A DNA stretch of 64,000 nt from Chloroflexota bacterium (GCA_016223085.1 JACRPS010000005.1:155103-219102), one strand, 5' to 3'; shown: positions 7,420 to 16,462, counted from the first letter of the stretch. Numbers and translations are program-made. Notes: a model not told the origin generated them from the sequence alone.

Positions 7420-8322
7420 ATGCAATTCCAGATCGTAGATACCGAAAGCATTTACCGGCGGCTGCTGGATGAGCCGGACGCGGCGGCGCGCGAGGCCATC
7501 TTCACCAGCGAACTGGTTGAACCATTCCGGGGACTCGTCAGCGTTTTTGGCGGCGGTGATGGGCTGGCACTCTTTCGGATGTGGGGCCTGTCGCCGGACC
7601 ACTTCGCGGGCGAGAAACGCGACTGGATGGCGGCGACCGTTAACGCGCTGGCGGCAGCCGATGCCTGGACGCAGGCGGCACAGGCGCTGGCAGACGGATA
7701 CGCTGCCTTCGCGCCGCTGCATGACCGGATTGCCCTGGACAGCATTGTCTTTGGGCTGGTAATTGCGGACATGAGCAGCGCGCCGGGCCAGCGCCGCTAT
7801 ACCGGCTTCGGCGGTATTCCCGGCTGGATTATGACCGTCTACGGCGAAGCCAACGACTACACCCTGCCCCGGGTGAAAGCGGTCACCGCCCACGAACTGC
7901 ACCACAATCTGGCCGCCGCGATTGGCATGGGCATGGGCGGAAACACAAACATCATGACCACCAGCGTCGGGGAGTATATGGTTGGCGAAGGGCTGGCGGA
8001 ATCGTTCGCGGTGGAGCTGTACGGCGAGGACAAGGTCAGTTTCTTTGTCACCGAGTTTGAGCCGTCACGGCTGGAAGAAACCAAACGACTCATCCACGAC
8101 GGGTTGGAGAAAACCGGCTTCAACGTGGTACGGGGTTACATCTTCGGCGACGACATCGCCGGAACGATGGGGCTGCCACAGGCCGGCGTTCCGGCATACG
8201 CCGGGTACGCCATCGGCTATCAGGTGGTACAGGCCTATCTGCGGCGCACGGGCAAAAGCGTGGTCGAAGCGACGCTGGTGCCGGCGCGGGAGATCATCGC
8301 AGAGTCGCACTTCTTCGCGTAA
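7420..8322 (+). CDS. DUF2268-type putative zinc metalloprotease
   Basis: 300 aa. ATG 7420 is chosen because GAGGAGG lies just upstream; an in-frame GTG at 7405 overlaps that site. The motif AHELHHNLAAAIG is HExxH, two His plus Glu for a zinc site, and EYMVGEGLAESFAVELYG supplies the downstream Glu, as in YjaZ/DUF2268 proteases. No signal peptide, so it is probably cytoplasmic. The substrate is unknown. No operon partner on the plus strand. Confidence 0.75.
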   Translation: MQFQIVDTESIYRRLLDEPDAAAREAIFTSELVEPFRGLVSVFGGGDGLALFRMWGLSPDHFAGEKRDWMAATVNALAAADAWTQAAQALADGYAAFAPLHDRIALDSIVFGLVIADMSSAPGQRRYTGFGGIPGWIMTVYGEANDYTLPRVKAVTAHELHHNLAAAIGMGMGGNTNIMTTSVGEYMVGEGLAESFAVELYGEDKVSFFVTEFEPSRLEETKRLIHDGLEKTGFNVVRGYIFGDDIAGTMGLPQAGVPAYAGYAIGYQVVQAYLRRTGKSVVEATLVPAREIIAESHFFA

Positions 8323-8342
8323 GCGCGACGTGACGCGATGTT

Positions 8343-8804
8343 TTACGGCTTCCCCGCCAGCGCCAGCCGCGTTCGCAGATGCCGGTAGAAAAACAGAATC
8401 CGCAGCGGTAGACCGTCAAACACCAGCCGCGTCAGCAGCCCCGGCAGGCCGGGCCTGTGCGCGTAGGTCACGCGGTCAGTCAGTTCCACGCCGCCAGGCA
8501 CCTCGCGGAAGATGTGTTCATGCCGCCAGTAGGCCAGCGGGCCGGCCAGCATCTTATCAGCAAACGATGTGTCGCTGGGGCCGGGTTCGTGCCGCGCCAC
8601 CCAGCGCACGCCCACCGGCCCGAACCACAGCATAAATTCGCGCTCGCCGCTGGTCAGTGAGCGCATGTCATCCCGCAGCGGACGCAGGAAGATCGGCGGC
8701 GGGGTCAGCCGGTACAGCGCCTGCGCGTCTTCGTGGAAGGCGATCATCCGGCTCATACTGGTCGGGATGACCGAACGCTGTTCAAACACTTTGGTGGTGG
8801 GCAA
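8343..8804 (-). CDS. SRPBCC (START/PYP-like) family protein
   Basis: 153 aa. The pattern VFEQRSVIPTSMSRMIAFHE, then LRDDMRSLTSGEREFMLWFG, then REVPGGVELTDRVTYAHRPG matches SRPBCC proteins often found beside SDR enzymes, which form a hydrophobic ligand cavity. The start is uncertain: TTG 8804 has a GGAGAAG site, and a GTG five codons later is possible. The ligand is unknown. Confidence 0.7.
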   Translation of the reverse strand: MPTTKVFEQRSVIPTSMSRMIAFHEDAQALYRLTPPPIFLRPLRDDMRSLTSGEREFMLWFGPVGVRWVARHEPGPSDTSFADKMLAGPLAYWRHEHIFREVPGGVELTDRVTYAHRPGLPGLLTRLVFDGLPLRILFFYRHLRTRLALAGKP

Positions 8805-8839
8805 GGTGGTTGCTTCTCCAGGCAGTTAGGGGACAATTT

Positions 8840-8867
8840 GTAGGCGCACGGCAGGCCGTGCCCCTGC
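8840..8867. repeat. GTAGGCGC palindrome
   Basis: GTAGGCGCACGGCAG then GCCGTGCCCCTGC. Member of the GCACGGC subfamily with three arm changes, upstream of the SRPBCC gene. Confidence 0.8.
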
Positions 8868-8981
8868 CGCCTCACATTATATTTCGCCAGCCTTAAGCCG
8901 CCCTCGAACAGGTATGAGGCATGGATGAATGTCTGTTCTGGCAGCACGGAAATGTTGGGGCGACCTGCCGGTTCGCTCCAT

Positions 8982-9866
8982 CTACACCCTCATCACGTGC
9001 AGCGCGTCCCACACAGCGCGCAGCACATCGGCATTGGGTGTTTCCAACGGGATTTCGACGCTTTCTACCGCCTCACCACCCAGATCGAGTCGTATCCAGG
9101 ATAGATCATCGGATTGGCGGAAGGCCACCTGACGCACCCGGTCGAGCGGCACGAAGCCGGTGATGATGCCGTAAGTGGTTTTGCGCCGGCGTTCCGGTTC
9201 TTCCAGCAGCAGCAGGAAGCGGTCGGTCACGGCAATGGTGCGATTGGGCGAGAGGTATGGCTGAAGCCAGCCGTCACCACGTTTGATTGCCGGCTGGTGC
9301 ACCGCTGCCAGCACCGGCTCGCCGGGTAGCAGGCTGTATTTGAGGTAGTTGTTGAACTTAAACGGCAGGTGCGCGGTGCTCGCCAGCGGCGGCAGTGGAG
9401 CAGGCGGCAGGCGGTTGCTGATGGTCTGCCGCGCGCGGTTGACCTGCTGGCGGATAAGCTGTTCGCCAACCGCGTTGTATTCGATGAGCCGCTTTTCGAT
9501 GTGCTGGCCGTCCAGCCACGCCAGTTCAAGGTAAGCGTACAGCAATATCGTGCCCAGCCGGACATACACCAGACAGTCCAGCGGGATGACGCGGGTGTTG
9601 ATCGCGCCGTTATTGTCGGCTTCAACCAGCACGATCTGCCGGCTGCCAAAAGCCAGCGTGCGCTGCGGCGTCATGCGCCAGCCAAACGGCAGGTTCTTTT
9701 TCCAGCGGGCTTCGCGGTGGATGGCGTAATCCTGGGGCGGAATCACAATAATGGAACGGATGTCAGCTTCCGCCAGATGCCGGCGCAGCGCGTCACCGAC
9801 GGGTGCTGGCAGATCGTCCAGCGCGCGAACCGGGTACAGGAAATAGTGAATCGCCTTGCGGAACAT
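8982..9866 (-). CDS. Hypothetical protein with two PH-like beta-rich segments
   Basis: 294 aa, not recognised. The N-terminal half (TLAFGSRQIVLVEADNNGAI...VIPLDCLVYVRLGTIL) and the C-terminal half (YLSPNRTIAVTDRFLLLLEE...FVPLDRVRQVAFRQS) both read like bacterial PH domains: a strand, a 'tdr.lll' turn, then 'ipl..v..v'. No signal peptide. It is divergent from the histidine kinase gene. The start ATG 9866 is followed by a hydrophobic patch (IHYFLYPVRAL). Confidence 0.55.
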   Translation of the reverse strand: MFRKAIHYFLYPVRALDDLPAPVGDALRRHLAEADIRSIIVIPPQDYAIHREARWKKNLPFGWRMTPQRTLAFGSRQIVLVEADNNGAINTRVIPLDCLVYVRLGTILLYAYLELAWLDGQHIEKRLIEYNAVGEQLIRQQVNRARQTISNRLPPAPLPPLASTAHLPFKFNNYLKYSLLPGEPVLAAVHQPAIKRGDGWLQPYLSPNRTIAVTDRFLLLLEEPERRRKTTYGIITGFVPLDRVRQVAFRQSDDLSWIRLDLGGEAVESVEIPLETPNADVLRAVWDALHVMRV

Positions 9867-10028
9867 AAGCGCCGTCCTGTTACAAAATATATTTAGGCTT
9901 TAGATTATAACGCTGTCAGTGGCTGGAAGGGTGATGATGGCAGGGGTGACATTCATCCTTACCTTTGATGATATTGCTCACTGGCAGGCCGATATTACGA
10001 TGATTGCGGTGAGACAATAGACAGGCCG

Positions 10029-12341
10029 ATGACAGGCCGCGCCATGATGACAGCTACTGACAGCCTGCTGGCCGAATTTCAACGCCTCGAAGATGCGCTT
10101 CATTTCCGCCTGGAACTGGAAGCCGTCCTCGCACGCATATCCACCAGCTTTATCAACCTGCCGGAAGACGAGATTGACCGGGGAATCCTGCGCGCGCTGG
10201 AACAAATCGGGCGTTTTGCCGGCGCCGACCGCAGCTTTCTGGCACAGTACACCGACGATGGCCTGTGGCTGAATGGCACGCACGAATGGTGCGCCGACGG
10301 CATCCCGCCGCAGGCCGGACGGCTGCAAAAGGTTTCAATAGAAGCCTATCCCTGGTTTAACCTGCACATCCTGCGGCGCGAAACGGTCTTTTACGTGCCG
10401 GGCATCGTTGACCTGCCGCCCGAAGCCAATGCCGAACGGGGCGAGTTTGCAGCCGAAGGCATCCGGTCGCTGGTGGCCGTGCCGATGGAAAGCCGGGGGC
10501 AGATCGTGGGCTTCATCGGCTTCAGCTCCCACAGCAGCCCGAAAATCTGGCCTGATGATGCGGTTGACCTGCTGCGTATGATGAGCAGCGTGTTTGTCAA
10601 CGTACTGGAACACCAGCGCGTGCAGGCGATCCAGACCGGGCAGCGCCGTTTTCTCGAACTGCTGGCGACCGAAGGCACGCTGTCGGAAACGCTGCGCGCG
10701 CTGGTGCAGATCATCGAGGAGCAGTCGCCGGGGATGCTGGGGCTGGTGCTGTTGCTGGATGGCACGAGGCTGCATCTCGGGGCGTCGGTCAGTCTGCCGC
10801 AGGACTATCTGGACACGATTGAAGGGCTGGAAATCGGGCCGCTGGTCGGTTCGTGCGGGACGGCGGCGTATCTCTGCCAGCCGGTCATCGTGGAGGACAT
10901 CGCACAGGACCCGCGCTGGGACGGGCTGCGCTCGGTAGCACTCCAGTATGGCCTGCGGGCGTGCTGGTCAGAGCCGGTGTTGTCGTCGGCGGGTGACGTG
11001 CTGGGCACCTTCGCCATGTATTACCAGTCACCCCGGTCGCCAACCGACACCGAGCAGCGCACGATTCAAACCGCCGCGCATCTGGCGGGCGTCGCCATCG
11101 AACATAAGCGCGCCCAGGAGGCGCTGCAGCAGGCCAACCTCGATCTCGAACGGCGGGTACAGGAACGCACCCGCGAACTCCAGCGGCGGCGGCAGGTGGC
11201 GGAAAGCCTGCGCAGCACGATTGCCATCATCAATTCAAACCGGTCGCTGGCAGACATCCTCAACTTTATCGTCGCGCAGGCCAAAGACCTGCTGATGGCA
11301 GAGGCCTGCGTGCTGCACAGCGTTGATCTGGATAACGACAGCGTGACGCTGGAAGCCAGTTGCGGCTGGCCGGACGAACTGCGCCAGCCGGCGACGCTGC
11401 CGCTGGCCGCGCCGGAGAATGCCCGTGATACGCTGCTGCTACGGCAGATTCGCTTTGGCAACTATCCGCCGGATTATGCCGACCAGGCACTGCGTGACCC
11501 GGCGCTGGATCCCAAAACCCGGCAGCGTAAGGCGTTTATCCGCACGCGCTACGCGGCGTCGTTGTCCGTGCCGCTGGTGATCGCCGGGGAGCTGTTTGGC
11601 AGCCTGATTTTTTATTACACCGTGCCGCAGCAGTTTTTGGACGAACAGCTTGAAGTTGCGGCCACCTTCGCCGAACAGGCAGCGCTGGCGATAGAAAACG
11701 CCCGCCTGCGCGAACGGGTACAGCGCAGCGCGGCGGAAGCCGAACGCGGGCGGCTGGCGCGTGATCTGCACGACTCAGTCACGCAGACGCTGTTTTCCGC
11801 CAGTCTGATCGCGGAAGTGCTGCCGCGCGTGTGGCAGGATAACCCGGACGAGGGGCGCGGCCTGCTGGAAGACGTGCGCCTGCTGACGCGCGGCGCGCTG
11901 GCAGAGATGCGCACGCTGCTGCTGGAACTGCGCCCGGCGGCGCTGCTCCAGTCCGAGTTAAGCGACTCGCTGCGCCACCTGGCAGACGCGGCGACGGCGC
12001 GGGCGGGCATCCCGGTGAAACTGGAAGTCCGGGGGCGCGAACCACTGCCGCCAGACATGAAGCTGGCGCTGTACCGCATCGCGCAGGAGGCGCTCAACAA
12101 CATCGCCAAACATGCCGACGCCGGTCACGCCGGCGTCGTGCTGGACAGCCAGCCCGGCTGCGGCGAACTGGTCATCAGCGACGATGGCTGCGGCTTCGAC
12201 CGCGCGGCAGTCTCCCCCGATCATCTGGGCCTGGGGATTATGGCCGAACGCGCCCAGGCCGTCGGCGCGCGCACGATGATTGACAGCCGGCCCGGTCAGG
12301 GCACTTGCATCACCGTCCGCTGGTCAGAAAAGGAAATTTAA
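10029..12341 (+). CDS. Soluble GAF-domain sensor histidine kinase (NarX/DegS type)
   Basis: 770 aa. GAF domains at about 20-190, 205-365 and 400-560, with a coiled coil (QANLDLERRVQERTRELQRR) between the second and third. Then HisKA_3 with the phosphorylated His in GRLARDLHDSVTQTLF, and a HATPase with the N box ALNNIAKHA, G1 DDGCGFD and G2 GLGIMAERA. No transmembrane helix, so it senses a cytoplasmic ligand or a small molecule such as NO, haem or cyclic nucleotide. The response regulator follows 5 nt later, so the two form one operon and phosphorelay. Confidence 0.92.
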   Translation: MTGRAMMTATDSLLAEFQRLEDALHFRLELEAVLARISTSFINLPEDEIDRGILRALEQIGRFAGADRSFLAQYTDDGLWLNGTHEWCADGIPPQAGRLQKVSIEAYPWFNLHILRRETVFYVPGIVDLPPEANAERGEFAAEGIRSLVAVPMESRGQIVGFIGFSSHSSPKIWPDDAVDLLRMMSSVFVNVLEHQRVQAIQTGQRRFLELLATEGTLSETLRALVQIIEEQSPGMLGLVLLLDGTRLHLGASVSLPQDYLDTIEGLEIGPLVGSCGTAAYLCQPVIVEDIAQDPRWDGLRSVALQYGLRACWSEPVLSSAGDVLGTFAMYYQSPRSPTDTEQRTIQTAAHLAGVAIEHKRAQEALQQANLDLERRVQERTRELQRRRQVAESLRSTIAIINSNRSLADILNFIVAQAKDLLMAEACVLHSVDLDNDSVTLEASCGWPDELRQPATLPLAAPENARDTLLLRQIRFGNYPPDYADQALRDPALDPKTRQRKAFIRTRYAASLSVPLVIAGELFGSLIFYYTVPQQFLDEQLEVAATFAEQAALAIENARLRERVQRSAAEAERGRLARDLHDSVTQTLFSASLIAEVLPRVWQDNPDEGRGLLEDVRLLTRGALAEMRTLLLELRPAALLQSELSDSLRHLADAATARAGIPVKLEVRGREPLPPDMKLALYRIAQEALNNIAKHADAGHAGVVLDSQPGCGELVISDDGCGFDRAAVSPDHLGLGIMAERAQAVGARTMIDSRPGQGTCITVRWSEKEI

Positions 12342-12346
12342 AGCGC

Positions 12347-12976
12347 ATGGCAATCCGTGTTCTCATCGTAGACGATCACAAAGTGGTGCGGAAAGGCTTA
12401 AAGGCGTTTCTGCTGTCGTTCAGTGACCTGGAACTGGTGGGCGAGGCCGGCAGCGGCGACGAGGCCGTGTGGGCGTGCCAGCAGTTGAAACCTGACGTGG
12501 TGCTGATGGACCTGGTCATGCCGGGCATGGACGGCGCGGCGGCGACGGCGGCCATCCGCGCGGCGTGCCCGCACATCAAGGTGATCGCGCTGACCAGTTT
12601 CCCGGAGGAAGACCTGGTGCAGCAGGCGCTGAAGGCCGGGGCGATCAGCTATCTGCTGAAAAACGTCGAGGCGGACGAACTGGCGAACGCCATCCGCGCC
12701 GCCCACATCGGGCGTTCCACGCTGGCGCCGGAAGCGGCGCAGGCGCTGATTCACGCCACGACGCGCCCGCCGGAGATCGGCCACGACTTAACGCCGCGTG
12801 AACGCGAAGTGCTAAACCTGATGATCGAAGGGCTGAACAACAACGACATCGCCGGACGGCTGACGTTAAGCGATTCAACCATCAAATTCCACGTCAGCAA
12901 TATCCTGTCGAAGCTGGGCGCGGACACCCGTACCGAGGCGGTCGCCATCGCCCTGCAGCACAACGTGGTCAGGTGA
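12347..12976 (+). CDS. NarL/FixJ-family response regulator
   Basis: 209 aa from ATG 12347 (an in-frame start at 12305 would overlap the kinase). The receiver domain has the acidic pair VDDH, the phospho-acceptor in VVLMDLVMPGMDG, Thr (IALTSF) and Lys (YLLKNV). The C-terminal LuxR-type helix-turn-helix is LTPREREVLNLMIEGLNNND then STIKFHVSNILSKLG. Partner of the adjacent kinase. Its targets are not evident in this window. Confidence 0.95.
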   Translation: MAIRVLIVDDHKVVRKGLKAFLLSFSDLELVGEAGSGDEAVWACQQLKPDVVLMDLVMPGMDGAAATAAIRAACPHIKVIALTSFPEEDLVQQALKAGAISYLLKNVEADELANAIRAAHIGRSTLAPEAAQALIHATTRPPEIGHDLTPREREVLNLMIEGLNNNDIAGRLTLSDSTIKFHVSNILSKLGADTRTEAVAIALQHNVVR

Positions 12977-12996
12977 GGCCGTCCGTTTAGAAACAC

Positions 12997-13025
12997 GTAG
13001 GGGCGGGTCTGAGACCTGCCCCTAC
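12997..13025. repeat. GTAGGGGCGGG palindrome
   Basis: GTAGGGGCGGGTCT then GAGACCTGCCCCTAC, intergenic between convergent response regulator and SOD genes. It could terminate both. Confidence 0.9.
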
Positions 13026-13044
13026 ATGGTTACATTGCGTCCGG

Positions 13045-13704
13045 TTACTGCGCCGGCGCGGCTTCCATCACCACGCCACAGGCCAGCCGGTCACCGCCGT
13101 CGCAAGCATCGAGCGTTTCTTCATCGGGCGTGCCGTAACGCTCCGGGATATGCGCCAGGTTATCCGGGTTGGCGTGGATCACCACTGCCGTGCCATCCGC
13201 GTCAAACAAGTCGCCAATGGTGAAGCGGTCGGTCTCAAACGCCAGCCGCGCGGTGCCATCCTGCCCGGTCAGCAGCGGCGGCATATCGCCGGTGTGGTTG
13301 GGATGCGCTTCGCCGCCCATCGTCCAGTGGCCGCCCGCCGATGCAAACGGCTGATCGCCGGCGGCGTCGCACGTGCCGGTTTCATGCAGATGGAACCCGT
13401 GCCAGCCCGGCGGCAGATTCGTTACCTGTATCTGAATCACGGTTTTGCCGTTGCCAGCATCCACCAGAATCATCTGGCCGATGGTGTTTCCATTCACATC
13501 CAGGATATCCGCCTGCCCGCCGGACATCACGGCGCTGGTAGTCGCTTCGGCGGTGGCCTCCGCGCCGGTTGTGGTCTCAGCGCCAGCAGTCGCTTCGGCG
13601 GTGGCGTCAGCGGTCGCCTCTGGTGTGGCTTCCTGCGCCACTACCACCAGGCCAGCCGTAATCAGCAATCCAACGATCAATACTGCCAGTATCGCCTGTC
13701 TCAT
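13045..13704 (-). CDS. sodC: Secreted Cu/Zn superoxide dismutase
   Basis: 219 aa. Signal peptide MRQAILAVLIVGLLITAGLV, then a low-complexity Ala/Thr/Glu linker (about 27-58) that would act as a cell-surface spacer. The catalytic domain has GFHLHETGTC (Cu ligands and the disulfide Cys), GGHW, HPNHTGDMP (bridging/Zn His), AVVIHANPDN and GDRLACGVV (second disulfide Cys). All metal ligands appear to be present. It removes superoxide outside the membrane. The gene is monocistronic. Confidence 0.93.
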   Translation of the reverse strand: MRQAILAVLIVGLLITAGLVVVAQEATPEATADATAEATAGAETTTGAEATAEATTSAVMSGGQADILDVNGNTIGQMILVDAGNGKTVIQIQVTNLPPGWHGFHLHETGTCDAAGDQPFASAGGHWTMGGEAHPNHTGDMPPLLTGQDGTARLAFETDRFTIGDLFDADGTAVVIHANPDNLAHIPERYGTPDEETLDACDGGDRLACGVVMEAAPAQ

Positions 13705-14059
13705 CCACTCTACCTTTCACTGATTCTGTTGGGTAGCGATCTTCTTTTTCACTGTAAATTCAAGCCCATTGGAAATCTATAGGAGCAGAGCATAGATTTC
13801 CGGTAGGCAAGCGGGCACGTCCTTAATAGGTCAAATGGCCTAAAGGAGTTATCAGCGGCCAGTTTTCAGCTCAGTCAACGATTTGTGTGGCGGCATGATG
13901 GATAAACCGCCGGTGCATACTGACCGAGTGGCCAGGGGGCGGCCTGCCGCTTTATCCAGTCTGTAATCTGGCAGGTTGGGTGTTACGGCGGGCGTGCTTC
14001 GGGTCTATCGTAAGGGTGTCAGACGAAGCAAAGGCCAGTGGCCTTCGGAGGGGAAAATC
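13705..14059. other. 355-bp gene-free stretch
   Basis: Divergent region between sodC and a small Cys protein gene. It holds a perfect 10-bp inverted repeat (GGAAATCTAT at 13771-13780, ATAGATTTCC at 13792-13801, 11-nt loop) and a hairpin AAGGCC-AGT-GGCCTT just before the GGAGGGG ribosome site at about 14048. No other coding sequence is convincing. Confidence 0.6.
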
Positions 14060-14227
14060 ATGAACGAGAAACCGGCATCTGAACATCCGTGCGCGGCCTG
14101 TCAGCTTCGTGCCCAGGCAGAAGCGCATCCCAAAACGTGGAAGGCGCGCCTCTGGCGCTTCCATACCCGGTTTTGCCCTGGCTGGAAGTCCTACCAGGTG
14201 GCGCTGGCGAAGCAAGCCATGAAGTAA
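14060..14227 (+). CDS. Small Cys/His protein (55 aa), possible zinc binder
   Basis: Starts at ATG 14060 with GGAGGGG six nt upstream; a longer in-frame opening upstream lacks a ribosome site. It contains HPCAACQLRAQAEAHPKTW then KARLWRFHTRFCPGWKSYQ. The pattern CxxC ... HxxxC fits a single zinc site. No signal peptide. Family not recognised. Confidence 0.6.
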   Translation: MNEKPASEHPCAACQLRAQAEAHPKTWKARLWRFHTRFCPGWKSYQVALAKQAMK

Positions 14228-14345
14228 GCCATCATCGAACGCTGGTCGGGCAAACGCTAGTGGGCGCTGTCCGCCGAATAACGTAGCTGGACATCGGGGA
14301 GTGATCTCAACGGTGGGGAGAACGCCATTTCAGGAGGCTTTGAAC

Positions 14346-14819
14346 ATGGCAAGGAAACTGCTGCTGATCGTCGTCGCGCTGTCGCTGCTGGCGCTGCCCG
14401 CGCTGGCACAGGACTCCGCTGAAACCGTCAGGCCGGAAAGCGTGGCGGAACTGTTCTACAACCTGTACGCGGCTTACACCCGCTTCGGCATCCAGAATGA
14501 AGCCGACTGGGACGCGCTGGTGGATTGGGGCGTGAAGTGGGATGAGTTTCTCAGCGACGACCTGCTGGCGTCCCTGACCGAACAGTATGCCAGTGACGAT
14601 CTGATGGCTGACCCGGTGCTGTGCGCGCAGGACATTCCGACTCACATCACGGTCGAAATCGTCAACCCGGAACAGAGCAAGTCCGTCAGCGTGCTGGTGC
14701 GCGGGGACTTCCCCAGTGATGAGAACGAGTACATCATGTACGAGCTGGCGACGGTTGAACTGCTGCCGGCAGACGACGGCATGTGGCAGCTGGTGCGCAT
14801 CACCTGCGCCGGACGGTAA
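14346..14819 (+). CDS. Secreted DUF3828-like protein
   Basis: 157 aa from ATG 14346 with AGGAGG ten nt upstream. Signal peptide MARKLLLIVVALSLLALPALA, cleaved before QDS. The mature domain (PESVAELFYNLYAAY...WDEFLSDDLLASLTEQYAS...WQLVRITC) has the layout of DUF3828/NTF2-like secreted domains. Two Cys remain (VLCAQD, ITCAG). Function unknown. Confidence 0.65.
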   Translation: MARKLLLIVVALSLLALPALAQDSAETVRPESVAELFYNLYAAYTRFGIQNEADWDALVDWGVKWDEFLSDDLLASLTEQYASDDLMADPVLCAQDIPTHITVEIVNPEQSKSVSVLVRGDFPSDENEYIMYELATVELLPADDGMWQLVRITCAGR

Positions 14820-14841
14820 CGTCATTATCCTACGAACGGTG

Positions 14842-14867
14842 CAGGGGCGAACCGCCGGTTCGCCCCT
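14842..14867. repeat. CAGGGGCGAACC palindrome
   Basis: CAGGGGCGAACCG then CCGGTTCGCCCCT, an exact inverted repeat after the DUF3828-like gene. Same subfamily as 29879. Confidence 0.85.
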
Positions 14868-14983
14868 AAAAATATCCATCCTATCTATTACCTGAGAATG
14901 TTGCCGGAAATGTGTTCACCGCGCTCCTGCCGGGGAGACAGAGGCACACCGCCAGCGGTCTCTCGCGGCGTTTTCCAGGTGCG

Positions 14984-15014
14984 AACAAAACAAAAGCCAG
15001 CGAAGGTGCTGGCT
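14984..15014 (-). terminator. Intrinsic terminator of tRNA-Val
   Basis: On the minus strand the stem AGCCAGC-ACCTTC-GCTGGCT is followed by TTTGTTTTGTT. It lies 26 nt downstream of the tRNA. Confidence 0.85.
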
Positions 15015-15039
15015 TGTGTTCGGATTGGATCCTGGATTG

Positions 15040-15112
15040 TGGGCAATATAGGACTCGAACCTATAACCCCTCCCACGTCAAAGGAGTGCTCTGCCAATTG
15101 AGCTAATTGCCC
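15040..15112 (-). tRNA. tRNA-Val (anticodon GAC)
   Basis: Acceptor arms GGGCAAT and ATTGCCC pair fully. D arm GCTCAATTGGCAGAGC, anticodon stem-loop CTCCT-TTGACGT-GGGAG giving anticodon GAC, variable loop GGGTT, T arm ATAGG-TTCGAGT-CCTAT, discriminator A. CCA is not encoded, so it must be added enzymatically. Confidence 0.95.
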
Positions 15113-15307
15113 GTGTGAGTACCAGTATAGCGTATTCCTGGCCGTTTTCAAGAGGGCGTTTGGCACTTGGCGGCTGGCAGTTAGCAATTGGGACATGGCA
15201 TGTGGGATACCCAGGGATGTGCCTGTCTGCGTACCCTCTTCGGGGAAGAGTCGTCAATACTAACGTTCAGTCACCGACCCTTAGCCAAAGCCAACCGCCA
15301 TTAACCG

Positions 15308-15997
15308 CTAGGGTATCGTATCGCCTTCCCAGCCTGGACACGCCAGGTTGATTGTGATCTCGTCGCCGGCGCGAATCCTGCCGCGATTGGCGCCGATCTG
15401 CGGGTTGGTTTCCAGCAGGCACGACAGCGCGATGCCGAAGTCGCAGGCGATAAAGTCCAGCGTATCGCCGGCGCGAATCGTGTACACCCCGCCCGGCGCG
15501 ACCCGTCCCGGATAGCGGTCGAACTGGCACTGGCCGCTGCCGGTGATGCCCGCGCTGGTGACGGTGGCGGTTGAGGTCGTCGGGGTGGTTTCACCGCCGC
15601 CCTGACCGGTGCAGTTAACTGGAATCAACAGCCGCTGGCCGATGAAAATGAGGTTGGGATTGACAATACGGTTGGCGCGCGCCAGACAGTCCAGTGAAAC
15701 ACCAAAGCGGTCGGCGATTTTGAGCAGCCGGTCGCCGCGAACGACGGTATAAGTCTGGTCGTGCAGCGGGCGGGATACCGTCTCGGCGGTGGCTTCGGGG
15801 GTCAGCAGGGGCAGCGGTTCGAGTGTGGCTTCTGCCGTCGCTTCGGTCGTCAGCCGCGTTTCAGCGGTGGGTGTCGGCTGAACGGCGGGCTGCGGTTCAG
15901 GCGTAGTCTGCGGCTGCTGCGCGCTCAGGAGGCCCGCGCCAGTCACGAGAAACGCCGCCAATCCAAGTACCAGCACAAATTGAGCAAACTGGCGCAT
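15308..15997 (-). CDS. Secreted protein with two LysM domains
   Basis: 229 aa from ATG 15997 (GGAGGG about 9 nt upstream; another ATG at 16006 abuts that site). Signal sequence MRQFAQFVLVLGLAAFLVTG, a Pro/Thr/Glu-rich linker, LysM 1 (YTVVRGDRLLKIADRFGVSL...NPNLIFIGQRLLIPVN), a Gly/Thr linker and LysM 2 (YTIRAGDTLDFIACDFGIAL...RIRAGDEITINL). LysM binds peptidoglycan or chitin-like glycans, so this is a wall-associated protein. No catalytic domain. Confidence 0.88.
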   Translation of the reverse strand: MRQFAQFVLVLGLAAFLVTGAGLLSAQQPQTTPEPQPAVQPTPTAETRLTTEATAEATLEPLPLLTPEATAETVSRPLHDQTYTVVRGDRLLKIADRFGVSLDCLARANRIVNPNLIFIGQRLLIPVNCTGQGGGETTPTTSTATVTSAGITGSGQCQFDRYPGRVAPGGVYTIRAGDTLDFIACDFGIALSCLLETNPQIGANRGRIRAGDEITINLACPGWEGDTIP

Positions 15998-16171
15998 CGC
16001 TGTCATCCCTCCGTTGATCGTGTTGAGGCCAGCAGAGCAGGGAAAGGCTGCCCGGCGGTTCCGGTTTTTATTATAAACCGAATTCAAACCATTGGCTGCA
16101 AACTGGCGAAGGTCATAAGCAGGGTGGCTTCAACTGACCGCCGGTAGACATTAACTGAAGCGTTTGCGCTA

Positions 16172-16253
16172 AGTGTCTATCCATAAACCCTTCGTAGGGG
16201 CACGGCATGCCGTGCCCCTACCGACAAATAAAAGAGGTTTACGGATAGGTTCT
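16172..16253. repeat. Nested palindromic element, copy 1
   Basis: Outer inverted arms GTCTATCCATAAACC and GGTTTACGGATAG enclose an exact 28-bp GTAGGGGC palindrome (16194-16221). The same nested structure occurs at 24470-24550 and, inverted, at 26092-26168. Confidence 0.85.
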
Positions 16254-16462
16254 TAGCTCGACTTTGCACATCTTTATTCTGAGATTTGCGCTCAGGGAGA
16301 ACCAATCAGATATTTTCTGCATATCATTGTGAAACAGCGATGTTCGAAAAGTCTGACAGCATTTGATAGCACTCCTTGAGCAGAGAGTATTCGTTAAATT
16401 TGATAGCACTCCTTGAGCAGAGAGTATTCGTTAACCATTGTCATGTGCAAAGTCGAGCTAAG
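16252..16462. mobile_element. MITE-like element with 20-bp perfect terminal inverted repeats
   Basis: The left end CTTAGCTCGACTTTGCACAT (16252-16271) and the right end (16443-16462) are exact reverse complements. The 211-bp interior has no open frame but holds two adjacent identical 37-bp units (16361-16397, 16398-16434; core TTTGATAGCACTCCTTGAGC). No transposase is present, so it would need one in trans. Confidence 0.75.

Noticed and set aside
14888..15196. Minus-strand open frame of 102 codons
   Set aside because: It overlaps tRNA-Val and its terminator on the same strand, so it is not a gene.
16361..16434. Two 37-bp direct repeats as a CRISPR array
   Set aside because: The units are directly adjacent, with no spacer between them, and no cas genes are nearby. 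It is a tandem duplication inside a MITE-like element.
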